A stretch of 64,000 nucleotides of DNA from Rhodococcus sp. HM1 (GTDB lineage: Bacteria > Actinomycetota > Actinomycetes > Mycobacteriales > Mycobacteriaceae). This document shows positions 8,533 through 17,633 of this stretch, piece by piece. Where the stretch lies: positions 62,001 to 126,000 of the forward strand of contig NZ_JALPTB010000009.1 in assembly GCF_023218075.1 (NCBI RefSeq). The letters run 5' to 3'. Positions within the stretch are counted from its first letter, which is position 1; every line of letters starts with the position of its first letter. The translations under genes and the position numbers were made by a program. Under the pieces are notes generated by a model, which saw nothing but the letters and a program-made list of their open reading frames with translations, was not told the origin of the DNA and ran no database searches.

Positions 8533-9834
8533 TCAGGCGGGACGGTTGTCGACGATCCGGCGGGCCTTCCCGAGCGACCTCTCGATCGAGGTGGGATCGA
8601 CGACGTCGACTGCGACGGTGACACCGATCTTGTTCTTGACCAGCTTCTGCAGCTGAGTGGCGGCCGACGTGCGCGCTGCGGCCGACGCCTCGGGGCGCGC
8701 CTCGACGCGGACGGTGAGGTTGTCCATGCGATCGGGACGGTCGAGGACGCACTGGAACTGCGGTGCCAGTACCGGCACCGTCAGGATCAGCTCCTCGATC
8801 TGGGTGGGGAAGAGGTTGACGCCGCGCAGGATGATCATGTCGTCGGTGCGGCCGGTGACCTTCTGCATCCTGCGCATCGACCGTGCAGTGCCGGGGAGCA
8901 GCCGGGTGAGGTCGCGAGTGCGGTACCGGATGATCGGCAGCGCTTCCTTCGTCAGCGAGGTGAACACGAGCTCACCCTCCTCGCCGTCCGGGAGCACCTC
9001 GCCGGTGAGCGGGTCGATGATCTCGGGGTAGAAATGGTCTTCCCAGATGTGTAGGCCGTCCTTGGTTTCCACGCACTCCTGTGCGACGCCCGGACCCATG
9101 ACCTCGGACAGGCCGTAGATGTCCACCGCGTCGATTCCCAGCTGCTGTTCGATCTCGTTGCGCATCTGCTCCGTCCACGGCTCGGCACCGAACACCCCGG
9201 TTCGCAGGGACGTGGCGGCGGGATCGATGCCCTTCTTGATCATGGCGTCGACGATGGTGAGCATGTACGAGGGGGTGACCATGATGGCATCCGGCCGGAA
9301 GTCCTCGATCAACTGGATCTGTCGATCGGTCATACCACCCGACATGGGAATAACCGTGGCGCCCAGTCGTTCGGCGCCGTAGTGGGCGCCGAGTCCGCCG
9401 GTGAAGAGTCCGTAGCCGTAGGCGACGTGGACCTTGTCACCACGCCTGACACCGCTCGCGCGGAGGCTGCGAGCCACCAGATCAGCCCAGTTGTCGAGGT
9501 CGTTGCTCGTGTAGCCGACGACGGTAGGCCGACCGGTGGTGCCCGATGATGCATGGAGGCGCGAGATACGTTCCTGCGGAACTGCGAACATTCCGAAGGG
9601 GTAGTTCTGCCGTAGATCGGCCTTGGTGGTGAAGGGAAACTTGGCGAGGTCCCCGAGCTCCGTAAGGTCGGACGGATGCACACCCGCCGCGTCGAACGAG
9701 GCTCGGTAGTGTGCGACGTTGTCGTACGCGTGCTGCAACGACCAACGCAGTCTGTCGAGCTGGAGGGCCGAGATCTCGTCGCGGGAGGCGAACTCTATTG
9801 CGTTGTCGGTCGGGGGTTCCTGCAGCACGGTCAT
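8533..9834 (-). CDS. paaK: Phenylacetate-CoA ligase
   Basis: A 433-residue AMP-forming ligase that makes phenylacetyl-CoA, the first step of the pathway. The adenylation P-loop SSGTTGRPTVVGYT is at about residues 95-108, followed by YGLSEVMGPGV (acyl-AMP binding) and the C-terminal hinge GRTDDMIILRGVNLFP. Length is typical for PaaK. The start at ATG 9834 is supported by GAGGAG 7 bases away. It is the last gene of the leftward run paaABCDE-K but is separated from paaE by about 130 bases, so it may have its own promoter. Confidence 0.95.
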   Translation of the reverse strand: MTVLQEPPTDNAIEFASRDEISALQLDRLRWSLQHAYDNVAHYRASFDAAGVHPSDLTELGDLAKFPFTTKADLRQNYPFGMFAVPQERISRLHASSGTTGRPTVVGYTSNDLDNWADLVARSLRASGVRRGDKVHVAYGYGLFTGGLGAHYGAERLGATVIPMSGGMTDRQIQLIEDFRPDAIMVTPSYMLTIVDAMIKKGIDPAATSLRTGVFGAEPWTEQMRNEIEQQLGIDAVDIYGLSEVMGPGVAQECVETKDGLHIWEDHFYPEIIDPLTGEVLPDGEEGELVFTSLTKEALPIIRYRTRDLTRLLPGTARSMRRMQKVTGRTDDMIILRGVNLFPTQIEELILTVPVLAPQFQCVLDRPDRMDNLTVRVEARPEASAAARTSAATQLQKLVKNKIGVTVAVDVVDPTSIERSLGKARRIVDNRPA

Positions 9835-9919
9835 GGTGATGCTCCTCGAGGTCTTTGGTGCGCACCGGCGCGGCGTGAATGTTCGAATAGGCCACGAAAC
9901 CGGGTGTCCGGCACGTGAA

Positions 9920-9958
9920 AGAATTAATTCTGTTGTCCGCAAGCTTGATTGGTGTCAA
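9920..9958 (-). promoter_or_regulatory. Possible paaK promoter region
   Basis: The paaE-paaK gap holds a perfect -35 hexamer TTGACA (9958 to 9953, leftward) and, 22 bases downstream, the 12-bp palindrome AGAATTAATTCT (9920-9931). No good -10 is seen at normal spacing, so the promoter assignment is weak; the palindrome could bind a regulator. No PaaR-type palindrome is present here. Confidence 0.3.
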
Positions 9959-9965
9959 GCATGCG

Positions 9966-11063
9966 TCATGCATCGAAGTCGATCGTCACCGAATCACTGG
10001 TGGGCAGGGTTTGGCAGGTGAGGACGAACCCGGAAGAGACTTCTGCATCGTCGAGTGCGTAGTTTCGCAGCATCTCTGCCGTCCCGGAGGTGACCTTGGC
10101 GCGGCAGGTGCCGCACACACCGCCCTTGCAGGCGAAGGGCAGGTCCGGACGCACGTTCTCCGCCGCGTCGAGGATGTTCCGGTCGCGGGACAGGGTACCT
10201 GTGGTGCTGCGCCCGTCGAGGATGATGGTGACCTCGCTGGACGGGCCCTCGATGCCGTGTTCACGGTGGATCTGTTGCGGCGGTGGCGCGTCGTCGACGA
10301 AGAACAACTCGTGGTGGATTCGGGCATTGTCGACGCCGAACTCGCCGAGAACCGTTCGGGCGTCGGTCACCATGCCGTAGGGCCCGCACAGCCAGATGTC
10401 GTCGACGTCGTCCAGGGGCACGATCGCGGAGACGATGTCGCGGAGGCGGTCCGCGTCGAGGCGGCCGGTGAACAATTCCACGTCGCGGGGCTCGCGCGAG
10501 AGCACGTGGACGACTTCGAACCGGGCACCGTAGCGGTCCTTGAGGTCCGCGATCTCCTCGGCGAACATCACCGAGCGGGTCCGCCGGTTGCCGTACAGCA
10601 GCACCACCGACGAGTCGGGGTTCGTGAGAACCGAGGCGGCGATCGAGAGCATCGGGGTGATTCCCGAACCGGCAGCGATCAGCAGGTGCCTTCCGGCGGC
10701 AGCGGGGTCGGCGACGAAGCTGCCGGTGGGTGCCTGAACTTCGATGACGTCTCCGGCGCGGACGTCGTGGACGAGCCAGGTCGAGAACAAACCGCCCGGC
10801 ACCTCGCGCACGCCGACGCGGGGCGAACCGCCGACGGGTGCGCAGATGGAGTACGACCGGCGATGCTCGACGCCGTCGACGGTACGCCGCATGGTGAGGG
10901 ATTGGCCTGCCTGGAATGTGAACTCCCCTGCGAGGCTGTCGGGGACCTCGAAGGTGACCGCGACGGCGTCGTCACACAATCGTTCGACGTCGGCGACCTG
11001 GAGGCGATGGAAGTCGCGGAGGCGTGAAGTGCGCTGAGCGCGAGGGGATTCGACGGTGGTCAT
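9966..11063 (-). CDS. paaE: Phenylacetyl-CoA epoxidase reductase subunit
   Basis: A 365-residue reductase that passes electrons from NADPH to the PaaA di-iron site. The N-terminal part has the ferredoxin-reductase FAD motif RRSYSIC and the pyridine-nucleotide motif AAGSGITPMLS. The C-terminal part is a plant-type [2Fe-2S] ferredoxin domain with CKGGVCGTC and a fourth Cys in LTCQT. Length and domain order match PaaE. It lies two bases downstream of paaD and is the fifth gene of the paaABCDE run. Confidence 0.95.
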   Translation of the reverse strand: MTTVESPRAQRTSRLRDFHRLQVADVERLCDDAVAVTFEVPDSLAGEFTFQAGQSLTMRRTVDGVEHRRSYSICAPVGGSPRVGVREVPGGLFSTWLVHDVRAGDVIEVQAPTGSFVADPAAAGRHLLIAAGSGITPMLSIAASVLTNPDSSVVLLYGNRRTRSVMFAEEIADLKDRYGARFEVVHVLSREPRDVELFTGRLDADRLRDIVSAIVPLDDVDDIWLCGPYGMVTDARTVLGEFGVDNARIHHELFFVDDAPPPQQIHREHGIEGPSSEVTIILDGRSTTGTLSRDRNILDAAENVRPDLPFACKGGVCGTCRAKVTSGTAEMLRNYALDDAEVSSGFVLTCQTLPTSDSVTIDFDA

Positions 11064-11064
11064 G

Positions 11065-11583
11065 TCAGATTTCCTTCACGTGGTCGAACGGTTCGAGACA
11101 AGCCCGGCACCGGTAGTGCGCCTTGCACAACGTGGCTCCGAACTCGGAGACCACCTCGGTATGGGGTGAACCGCACAGAGGGCAGAACACGGCGCGACGG
11201 CGAGTGGTCAAGGTGAGCGGCACGGGCCCCCGCGCCGGGGTCGCGGGAGCGCGACCGGGAGTGGAGTACCCGGCATCACGGAGCTTGCGCATCCCCGATT
11301 CGCTGATCCAGTCGCTGCTCCAAGCTGGGCTGAGGCTGGTGTCGACGCGAACGTTGCGGTAGGCGTGCCGGTGCAGCAGACGCTCGATGTCGGATCGCAT
11401 CGTCACCAGCGCGGGACAACCGGAGTAGGTGGGGGTGATGGTCACCACCACGGTGTCGTCCCGGTCGATCACGACGTCTCGGACGACGCCGAGATCTGCC
11501 AGTGTCAACATCGGCATCTCCGGATCGAGGACCGACTCGACGAGTGCCCGGGCATTGGCGAGGTCCGCGGTGGTCACGGTCAC
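11065..11583 (-). CDS. paaD: Phenylacetyl-CoA epoxidase assembly protein
   Basis: A 172-residue protein with an N-terminal MIP18/DUF59-like domain (VLDPEMPMLTLADLGVVRDV, TPTYSGCPAL) and a C-terminal zinc-like part with CPLCGS and CRAC. PaaD is needed to mature the epoxidase, probably by Fe-S or iron insertion. The GTG start at 11583 overlaps the paaC stop in a GTGA arrangement, indicating translational coupling. Confidence 0.92.
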   Translation of the reverse strand: MTVTTADLANARALVESVLDPEMPMLTLADLGVVRDVVIDRDDTVVVTITPTYSGCPALVTMRSDIERLLHRHAYRNVRVDTSLSPAWSSDWISESGMRKLRDAGYSTPGRAPATPARGPVPLTLTTRRRAVFCPLCGSPHTEVVSEFGATLCKAHYRCRACLEPFDHVKEI

Positions 11584-12497
11584 CACAACCCGTCGGGATG
11601 CGCTCGTGCGACGGACTGCATCTCGGCCAGCAGCAGGCTGAGCGCCCCGGTGTGCAGACCACGGCGACCGGCACGTCCGCCGACCGTGCCGACGGTTGGG
11701 CCGTGGGGCACCTGCAGTTCGGCGGCGTACAGAACCTGGCCGATCACGTTGTCGAACTCCTCGCGCAGCGTCCGCGGGTCGACGCCGACGCCGGCGTCGG
11801 CGAGTGCCAGCTCGTCCTCGGTCGGGACGAACAGTTCCGCTGTGTAGGGCCAGAGGAATTCGAGCGCGGTGCGCATCCGGCGGCGGGATTCGTCGGTGCC
11901 GCAGCCCAGGACGACGGCCCAGCGTGCGGCGTAGTCGCGGTGGTAGGTCAGCTCCTTGACGCCCTTGGTGGCGACTGCCGCGAGCACCGGGTCCCGGCTC
12001 TCGCGCAGGTGGGAGAAGATGGCGAGCCGCCAGGTCGTCAGCACGAGGGTACGCACGACGGTCTCGGCGAAATCTCCGTTCTCGAGCTCGCACAGTCGAA
12101 CGCACCGGAACTGGGCATCGGTGCGGAAGAACGCCAGTGCGTCCTCCGCAGGTACGGGGGAAGAGTCGGAGATGAACGGGACGACGCCGGGGTCGGCCGC
12201 GGCCGCTCGGGCGAGGAGCAGGCGTGCCTGACCGAGTAGGTCGAGTCCGATGTTCGCCAGCGCCATCTCTTCCTCGAGCTCCGGAGCACGGGTGCACCAC
12301 TCCGACAACCGGTGCGACGAGATCAGCGCGTCGTCGCCGAGTGAGAGGCAGTAGCGGGCCAGCGCGCCGAGGTCGACGTCGTCCGGGACAGTGGTGTCCA
12401 CTCCGGCGAGCGGGTCGTCGAAGCCGGTGCCGAAGGCCCACTGTCCGTGGTTGTCCTCGTCGACGAGGTCCCCGTAGGCGTTGTCGTGATCGATCAT
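11580..12497 (-). CDS. paaC: Phenylacetyl-CoA epoxidase structural subunit
   Basis: A 305-residue ferritin-like helical protein, the non-catalytic partner of PaaA. Recognisable segments are DDALISSHRLSEWC, ELEEEMALANIGLDLLGQAR and KELTYHRDYAARW. It has an N-terminal acidic extension of about 40 residues before the conserved part. It is preceded by paaB with a 10-base gap and overlaps paaD. Confidence 0.94.
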   Translation of the reverse strand: MIDHDNAYGDLVDEDNHGQWAFGTGFDDPLAGVDTTVPDDVDLGALARYCLSLGDDALISSHRLSEWCTRAPELEEEMALANIGLDLLGQARLLLARAAAADPGVVPFISDSSPVPAEDALAFFRTDAQFRCVRLCELENGDFAETVVRTLVLTTWRLAIFSHLRESRDPVLAAVATKGVKELTYHRDYAARWAVVLGCGTDESRRRMRTALEFLWPYTAELFVPTEDELALADAGVGVDPRTLREEFDNVIGQVLYAAELQVPHGPTVGTVGGRAGRRGLHTGALSLLLAEMQSVARAHPDGLW

Positions 12498-12507
12498 GGT
12501 GTGGACC

Positions 12508-12855
12508 TCACATGTGGGGGACGTTGTCGGGGATGTCGTAGAACGTCGGGTGCCGGTAGACCTTGTCGCCGCTGGGCGCGAAGAACGGATCCTTCTCCGA
12601 CGGGCTGGAGGCGACGATCACCGCCGACGGGACGACCCAGATGCTCACCCCTTCGTTGCGGCGGGTGTAGACGTCTCGGGCGTGATTCAGGGCCATTGCA
12701 TCGTCGGGGGCGTGCAGCGAGCCGACGTGGACGTGGTTCAGGCCGCGCTTGCCGCGGACGAACACCTCGTACAAGGGCCAGGCCGCCCTGGCGGGCGCGT
12801 CGGTCGTGGGGACGGCGCCCCGACGGTCTTCTGCGGTGAACTGGATGTCGGTCAT
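12508..12855 (-). CDS. paaB: Phenylacetyl-CoA epoxidase subunit B
   Basis: A 115-residue PaaB with the conserved core WPLYEVFVRGKRGLNHVHVG and HARDVYTRRNEGVSIWVV. PaaB is a small bridging subunit of the epoxidase. It sits between paaA (5-base gap) and paaC. The N-terminal 20 residues are variable. Confidence 0.94.
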   Translation of the reverse strand: MTDIQFTAEDRRGAVPTTDAPARAAWPLYEVFVRGKRGLNHVHVGSLHAPDDAMALNHARDVYTRRNEGVSIWVVPSAVIVASSPSEKDPFFAPSGDKVYRHPTFYDIPDNVPHM

Positions 12856-12860
12856 GGTCT

Positions 12861-13808
12861 CTACGAGCCCTCTCGTTCACGGGCGGCGAAGGCGGTTGCG
12901 GCCTCGCGCACCCAGGCGCCGTTCTCGTGCGCGGCGCGGCGGTTGGTGATGCGCTCGACGTTGCAGGCGCCGTTCCCCTTGACGACCTCCATGAACTCGC
13001 TCCAATCGGGCTCACCGAAGTCGTAGTGCCCGCGGTCGGCGTTCCATGCGAGGTCCGGGTCGGGGAAGGTGACCCCGAGCGCCTCGGCCTGGGGGATGCT
13101 CATGTCGACGAAACGCTGTCGGAGTTCGTCGTTGGTGTGACGCTTGATCTTCCACGTCATCGACTTCTCGGTGTTCGGGGACCGGTCGTCCGGTGGGCCG
13201 AACATCATCAGTGCGGGCCACCACCAGCGATCGACCGATTCCTGGACCATCGCTCGCTGCTCATCGGTGCCGCGCATCATCGTCATCAGCAGCTCGAAAC
13301 CCTGTCGCTGGTGGAAGGACTCCTCCTTGCACACGCGGATCATCGCCCGCCCGTATGGTCCGAAGCTGGTGCGGCAGAGGGGAACCTGATTGCAGATCGC
13401 CGCCCCGTCGACCAACCAGCCGATGACGCCGACGTCGGCGAAGGTGAGTGTCGGGTAGTTGAAGATCGACGAGTACTTCTGCTTGCCGGCGATCAGTTTC
13501 TCGGTCAGATCGGCACGGTCCGCGCCGAGAGTTTCGGCAGCGGAGTACAGATACAGTCCGTGGCCCGCCTCGTCCTGCACCTTGGCGAGCAGAATCGACT
13601 TGCGCCGCAGCGACGGGGCGCGGGTGATCCAGTTCCCCTCCGGCTGCATTCCGATGATCTCCGAATGCGCATGCTGCGCGATCTGCCGGATCAATGTCTT
13701 GCGGTAGTCCTCGGGCATCCAGTCGCGCGGCTCGATCCGCTGATCGTTCGCGATGGTGTCGTCGAACAGGCCCTGTAGGTCGTCTGCCTTTGCCGGCGGC
13801 GTTGTCAT
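12861..13808 (-). CDS. paaA: Phenylacetyl-CoA epoxidase catalytic subunit
   Basis: A 315-residue di-iron oxygenase that forms the ring 1,2-epoxide of phenylacetyl-CoA. Two ExxH iron motifs are visible: E80-A-G-H83 in [10 protein letters not shown] and E162-S-F-H165 in [13 protein letters not shown]. The length is typical. It is the first gene of the leftward paaABCDE operon; GAGG lies five bases before the ATG, and a PaaR-type palindrome starts 15 bases upstream, so repression would block this promoter directly. Confidence 0.96.
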   Translation of the reverse strand: MTTPPAKADDLQGLFDDTIANDQRIEPRDWMPEDYRKTLIRQIAQHAHSEIIGMQPEGNWITRAPSLRRKSILLAKVQDEAGHGLYLYSAAETLGADRADLTEKLIAGKQKYSSIFNYPTLTFADVGVIGWLVDGAAICNQVPLCRTSFGPYGRAMIRVCKEESFHQRQGFELLMTMMRGTDEQRAMVQESVDRWWWPALMMFGPPDDRSPNTEKSMTWKIKRHTNDELRQRFVDMSIPQAEALGVTFPDPDLAWNADRGHYDFGEPDWSEFMEVVKGNGACNVERITNRRAAHENGAWVREAATAFAAREREGS

Positions 13809-13822
13809 CTGGCCTCATTTCA

Positions 13823-13844
13823 TTACCGAATATTCGGTCAGTAA
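13823..13844. promoter_or_regulatory. Probable PaaR operator in front of paaA
   Basis: The perfect palindrome ACCGAATATTCGGT (13825-13838) is flanked by TT and CAGTAA. It closely matches the other two sites in this cluster and what I recall of the actinobacterial PaaR consensus (ACTnACCG-CG-CGGTnAGT). Confidence 0.75.
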
Positions 13845-13916
13845 TAGTATGCGTGCGGGAGCGACCCCGCACAAGCCCCGAGCTGTCTTCCGCCGGAGCC
13901 GCAGGCTTCTCGTAGG

Positions 13917-14714
13917 TCAGTGACCTGCAAAAACAGGCCGAGACTTGGACAGGAACGCCTCGACTGCACTGCTGTGGTCGGCGCTCGCACCGAGCCTTTC
14001 CTGCGCGTGTCGTTCACGCTCGAGCGCGTCGGGCAGTCCCGGGTTCGTGGCCTTCAGCAGACCTTTGACGCGCCGATATGCCTCCGTAGGCCCCTGGGCG
14101 AGCTGCACGGCGAGATCGCGGGCGACGGTCGCGACCTCCTCGTCGGCCACCACCCGATGCACCAGTCCCCAGGCGAGGGCCTCCGCGGCGCCGAAGCGGT
14201 CACCGAGCAACATCAATCCGGCGGCCCGGCTGGCGCCCACGGCGTGAACGAGGGTGTGGCTCAGGCCCGAGTCGCAGGCCAGACCGATACCGGTGAAGGC
14301 GGTGGCGAACTTCGCCCCCTCGCCGGCGACTCGGATGTCGCCGGCCAGAGCCAGTCCGAGGCCGGCGCCGACGCACGCGCCCCGGATGGCGACGACGACC
14401 GGCACCTCGAGCTCGGTCAAGGCCTGCAGGAGCGGGTTGTAATGCTCGCCGACGGTGTTCATCGCCGATGCCGGATCGGCGTGCAGTGCGTCGACGTGCT
14501 CACTCAGGTCCTGCCCGACACAGAAGTTCTTGCCGGTCGCGGTGAGCAGAACGGCCCGGACCTCGGGCGCGAGTGCGACTTTGCGCACTGCGGCCAGCAG
14601 CGAGGTCTTGGTTGCGACGTCGAGAGCGTTGGAAGCATCGGCCCGCGAGAAGGTGATGGTGGCAAGTCCCTCGTCGATCTGCACCCGCACGGGGGTGGTG
14701 TCCGTGGTGGTCAC
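13917..14714 (-). CDS. paaG: Enoyl-CoA hydratase/isomerase, probable ring 1,2-epoxyphenylacetyl-CoA isomerase
   Basis: A 265-residue crotonase-fold protein. The oxyanion-hole segments are GKNFCVGQDLSE and ACVGAGLGLALAGDIR, and the later GIGLACDSGLSH is of the PaaG rather than PaaF type. In the pathway it converts the epoxide to the oxepin. The GTG start at 14714 overlaps the paaH stop by four bases. It is the last gene of the leftward paaJ-F-H-G run, with about 100 bases before paaA. Confidence 0.85.
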   Translation of the reverse strand: MTTTDTTPVRVQIDEGLATITFSRADASNALDVATKTSLLAAVRKVALAPEVRAVLLTATGKNFCVGQDLSEHVDALHADPASAMNTVGEHYNPLLQALTELEVPVVVAIRGACVGAGLGLALAGDIRVAGEGAKFATAFTGIGLACDSGLSHTLVHAVGASRAAGLMLLGDRFGAAEALAWGLVHRVVADEEVATVARDLAVQLAQGPTEAYRRVKGLLKATNPGLPDALERERHAQERLGASADHSSAVEAFLSKSRPVFAGH

Positions 14715-15586
14715 GATTGCGCTCCTGTCGTGGTCCAGTTGTAGAAGCCTCGTCCGCTCTTGCGGCCGAGTTCTCCTCGGGAAACTTTGTCGCGCAGCAA
14801 TTTCGGTGGCTCGAAGCGTGGTCCGAGAGTGGCGGCGAGGTGCTCGGCGACGGCAAGCCTGACGTCGAGACCGACGAGGTCCGTCGAGCGCAGCGGACCC
14901 ATGGGATGGCGGTAGCCGAGTTCCATGGCCCGGTCGATGGAGATGGCGTCGGCGACACCTTCTTCGAGCATGCGTATCGCTTCGAGGCCGAGGAATACCC
15001 CGAGGCGACTGGTGGCGAATCCGGGGGAGTCGTTCACGACGATGTCGGCCTTTCCGAGAAGGCTCACCCAGGCCACGGCCTTCTCGATGACGGCACGGTC
15101 GGTGGTGGGAGCGGTGACGATCTCGACCAACTCGGAAGCGGGGACGGGGTTGAAGAAGTGCATGCCGAGGAACCGGCCGGGTTCGGTCAAGTTCTTGCCG
15201 AGGTCCGTGATCGACAGCGAACTGGTGTTGCTGGCGATCACGGACTCGGGGCCGACGACGCGCTCGACGGCGGCCAGGACCTGTGCCTTGAGGGCTGCGT
15301 TCTCCGGCACCGCCTCGATGACCAGATCGGTTTCGGGCGCGATTTCGTCGGGCCCGGCGACAGTGCGGACCCGCTCGAGAATCTCTTCCGGCGTCGCACG
15401 GTCGAGTTTGCCGCGTTCGTCCGCGCGGCGCAGACCGGTGGCCACCCGTTCGCGGGCGGCGGCCTGATCGCCGGCTTCGGCGATCACGACCGCGCTGCCG
15501 AGCGTCGCGAAGACCTGTGCGATCCCGGCGCCCATGCGGCCACCGCCGATCACTGCGACATGGGCCGGTGCGTGTGTGTCGGTCAT
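14711..15586 (-). CDS. paaH: 3-hydroxyacyl-CoA dehydrogenase of phenylacetate pathway
   Basis: A 291-residue NAD-dependent dehydrogenase. It has the Rossmann motif VIGGGRMGAGIAQ, the substrate loop VIEAVPEN, ASNTSSLSIT and the catalytic HFFNPVP segment. It oxidises 3-hydroxyadipyl-CoA to 3-oxoadipyl-CoA. It overlaps paaF by four bases at its start and paaG at its end. Confidence 0.92.
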   Translation of the reverse strand: MTDTHAPAHVAVIGGGRMGAGIAQVFATLGSAVVIAEAGDQAAARERVATGLRRADERGKLDRATPEEILERVRTVAGPDEIAPETDLVIEAVPENAALKAQVLAAVERVVGPESVIASNTSSLSITDLGKNLTEPGRFLGMHFFNPVPASELVEIVTAPTTDRAVIEKAVAWVSLLGKADIVVNDSPGFATSRLGVFLGLEAIRMLEEGVADAISIDRAMELGYRHPMGPLRSTDLVGLDVRLAVAEHLAATLGPRFEPPKLLRDKVSRGELGRKSGRGFYNWTTTGAQS

Positions 15587-16320
15587 TTCTTCTTCTCCAG
15601 GAATGCAGTCATGCGGGCGTGTTTGTCGTCGGTCTCGAACAGCACGGCTTGGGCGATGTCGTCGGCGAGCGGACGCGCGCCCGGGGAGTCGACGATCGTC
15701 TTGGTCAGGCGAAGTGCAAGTGGTGCCGAGCGTGCGATTCGATCGAGCAGGCGGTGTGCGGCGGTGATGTGGGTGCCGGGCTCGACCACCTCCATCACCA
15801 GACCGCAACGCTGTGCGGCCCGTGCGTCGAGGACGTGTCCACCGAGCAGTACCTGTTTGGCGACGGACACACCGACGAGTTGCGGAAGCCGGTAGCTCGC
15901 GCCGGCAGCGGCCATGATGCCCAGTCCGGGCTCGGGGTTGCCGAACCTGGCGGTGGTGGTCGCGATGCGGATGTCGCAGGCGTAGGACAGCTCGGCGCCG
16001 CCGCCGAGAGCGAAGCCGCTGACCGCGGCCACCGTCGGCAACGGCAGCCGGCCGATCCGGTCGAACAGGGTCCGGTTGATCCCGGCGAGCGCGTCGTCGC
16101 GGGTGCGGGCCCGCAGCTGTCCGATGTCGGCGCCACCCGCGAAGTGCTCGCCACGACCGGTGAGCAGCAACGACTTCGGGGAAGCCTCGATACGCGCGCA
16201 CACGGTGTGGAGTTCGTCGATCATCTCCGCGGTGATCGCATTGCGCTGCGCCGGGCGGTTCAGGATCACGACGACGCGATCGTCGCGTTCGTCGAAGTCG
16301 AGTGTGGTGAAGTCCGTCAT
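15583..16320 (-). CDS. paaF: Enoyl-CoA hydratase of phenylacetate pathway
   Basis: A 245-residue crotonase-fold enzyme. Oxyanion-hole segments are GRGEHFAGGADIGQL and SGFALGGGAELSYACD; GLGIMAAAG follows. The most likely role is hydration of 2,3-dehydroadipyl-CoA to 3-hydroxyadipyl-CoA. It overlaps its neighbours paaJ and paaH by four bases each, indicating a tightly coupled operon. The Lys-rich end (FLEKKK) is typical of the family. Confidence 0.88.
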   Translation of the reverse strand: MTDFTTLDFDERDDRVVVILNRPAQRNAITAEMIDELHTVCARIEASPKSLLLTGRGEHFAGGADIGQLRARTRDDALAGINRTLFDRIGRLPLPTVAAVSGFALGGGAELSYACDIRIATTTARFGNPEPGLGIMAAAGASYRLPQLVGVSVAKQVLLGGHVLDARAAQRCGLVMEVVEPGTHITAAHRLLDRIARSAPLALRLTKTIVDSPGARPLADDIAQAVLFETDDKHARMTAFLEKKK

Positions 16321-17537
16321 GGGGCCTCGATCAGCATCGCGGTGCCCTGGCCGACTCCGACGCACAGGGTGGCCAGTGCGCGGCGCGCGTTCTCGCGTTC
16401 CATTCGTCCGAGCAGCGTCAGCAGGATCCGGGCCCCGGAACAGCCGAGGGGGTGGCCGAGAGCGATGGCACCGCCGTCGGCGTTGACGATCGCCTCGTCG
16501 AGCTTCAGTTGGCGGATCACTCCGAGGGATTGGGCCGCGAAAGCCTCGTTGAGTTCGATCGCGTCGAGGTCGGCGACCGACCAGTTCGCGCGGGCGAGCA
16601 CCTTCTGCGTGGCGGGAACGGGACCGAGACCCATGACCTGCGGCGCCACGCCGGCACTGGCGGAGCCGACGATCCGCGCCCGGATGTTCAGGCCGTACCG
16701 GGCGACCGCCGCCTCGCTCGCCACGACGAGCGCCGCGGCGCCGTCCGCGAGTGACGACGACGAGCCGGCCGTGACGATGCCGTTGCTCCGGAAGACCGGC
16801 TGCAGCGCGGCGAGCCTGTCGAGGGTCGTGCCGCGACGAGGGGTTTCGTCCGCCTCGAGCATCCTGCCGTCGACCGGGACCGGAACGATCTCACGCTGGA
16901 AATGCCCGGCGTCGACGGCCGCGACTGCCCGCTGCTGGCTGCGCAACGCGAAGGCGTCGCTCTCCTCGCGAGTGATGCCCTCGAGTGCCGCGACCTCTTC
17001 GGCCGTTTCGCCCATGGACAGGGTGATCTTGCGGGTCTCGGGTCCCGAGTTCGACGGGATGTTCCGGTCGGCGGCGGTGAACTTCGGGTTGGTGAATCGC
17101 CACCCGAGCGAGGTGTCGGCGAACTCGCCGGGCCGGGACCACGGGGTGCCGGGCTTGGCCATCACCCAGGGCGCGCGGGTCATCGACTCCACTCCGCCGG
17201 CGACGACGAGATCGGCCTCTCCGCTGCGGATCAAGGCGGCAGCCTGCGCGACAGCGGTCAGGCCGCTCGCGCACAGTCGGTTGACCGTGAACCCCGGAAC
17301 GGTGTCGGGCAGGCCGGCCAGCAGGACCGCCATGCGCGCGACATCGCGGTTGTCCTCGCCCGCCTGGTTCGCGGCGCCGAGGATCACTTCGTCGACCGCG
17401 TCACCGGGTACACCGGCTCGTCGGACCGCCTCCGCCACCACCAGTCCGGCGAGGTCGTCCGGGCGCACTCCTGCCAGTGCGCCGCCGTAGCGACCCTGCG
17501 GCGTGCGCGCGCCGTCGACCAGAAAAACGTCACTCAT
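16317..17537 (-). CDS. paaJ: 3-oxoadipyl-CoA thiolase
   Basis: A 406-residue thiolase that cleaves 3-oxoadipyl-CoA to succinyl-CoA and acetyl-CoA. The acylated cysteine lies in VNRLCASGL, and the second active-site region is GGAIALGHPLGCSGAR followed by LCVGVGQG. It heads the leftward paaJ-F-H-G operon and is divergent from paaR, sharing one palindromic operator. PcaF of protocatechuate degradation has the same activity; the location decides for paaJ. Confidence 0.9.
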   Translation of the reverse strand: MSDVFLVDGARTPQGRYGGALAGVRPDDLAGLVVAEAVRRAGVPGDAVDEVILGAANQAGEDNRDVARMAVLLAGLPDTVPGFTVNRLCASGLTAVAQAAALIRSGEADLVVAGGVESMTRAPWVMAKPGTPWSRPGEFADTSLGWRFTNPKFTAADRNIPSNSGPETRKITLSMGETAEEVAALEGITREESDAFALRSQQRAVAAVDAGHFQREIVPVPVDGRMLEADETPRRGTTLDRLAALQPVFRSNGIVTAGSSSSLADGAAALVVASEAAVARYGLNIRARIVGSASAGVAPQVMGLGPVPATQKVLARANWSVADLDAIELNEAFAAQSLGVIRQLKLDEAIVNADGGAIALGHPLGCSGARILLTLLGRMERENARRALATLCVGVGQGTAMLIEAP

Positions 17538-17570
17538 CGCGTGCTCCTTGTTCGGTGTCCGGCTTCAATT

Positions 17571-17595
17571 ATTAACTGAACATTCGGTAGGTAAC
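17571..17595. promoter_or_regulatory. Probable PaaR operator between paaJ and paaR
   Basis: ACTGAACATTCGGTAGGT lies within ATTA-GTAAC flanks. It is less symmetric than the paaA and paaZ sites but shares the CGGT half and the spacing. It is 34 bases from the paaJ start and 39 from the paaR start, so it could control both directions. Confidence 0.65.
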
Positions 17596-17633
17596 AAGGG
17601 TGGCTGTCCGGCGTTGTCACGCGGCACGGATGG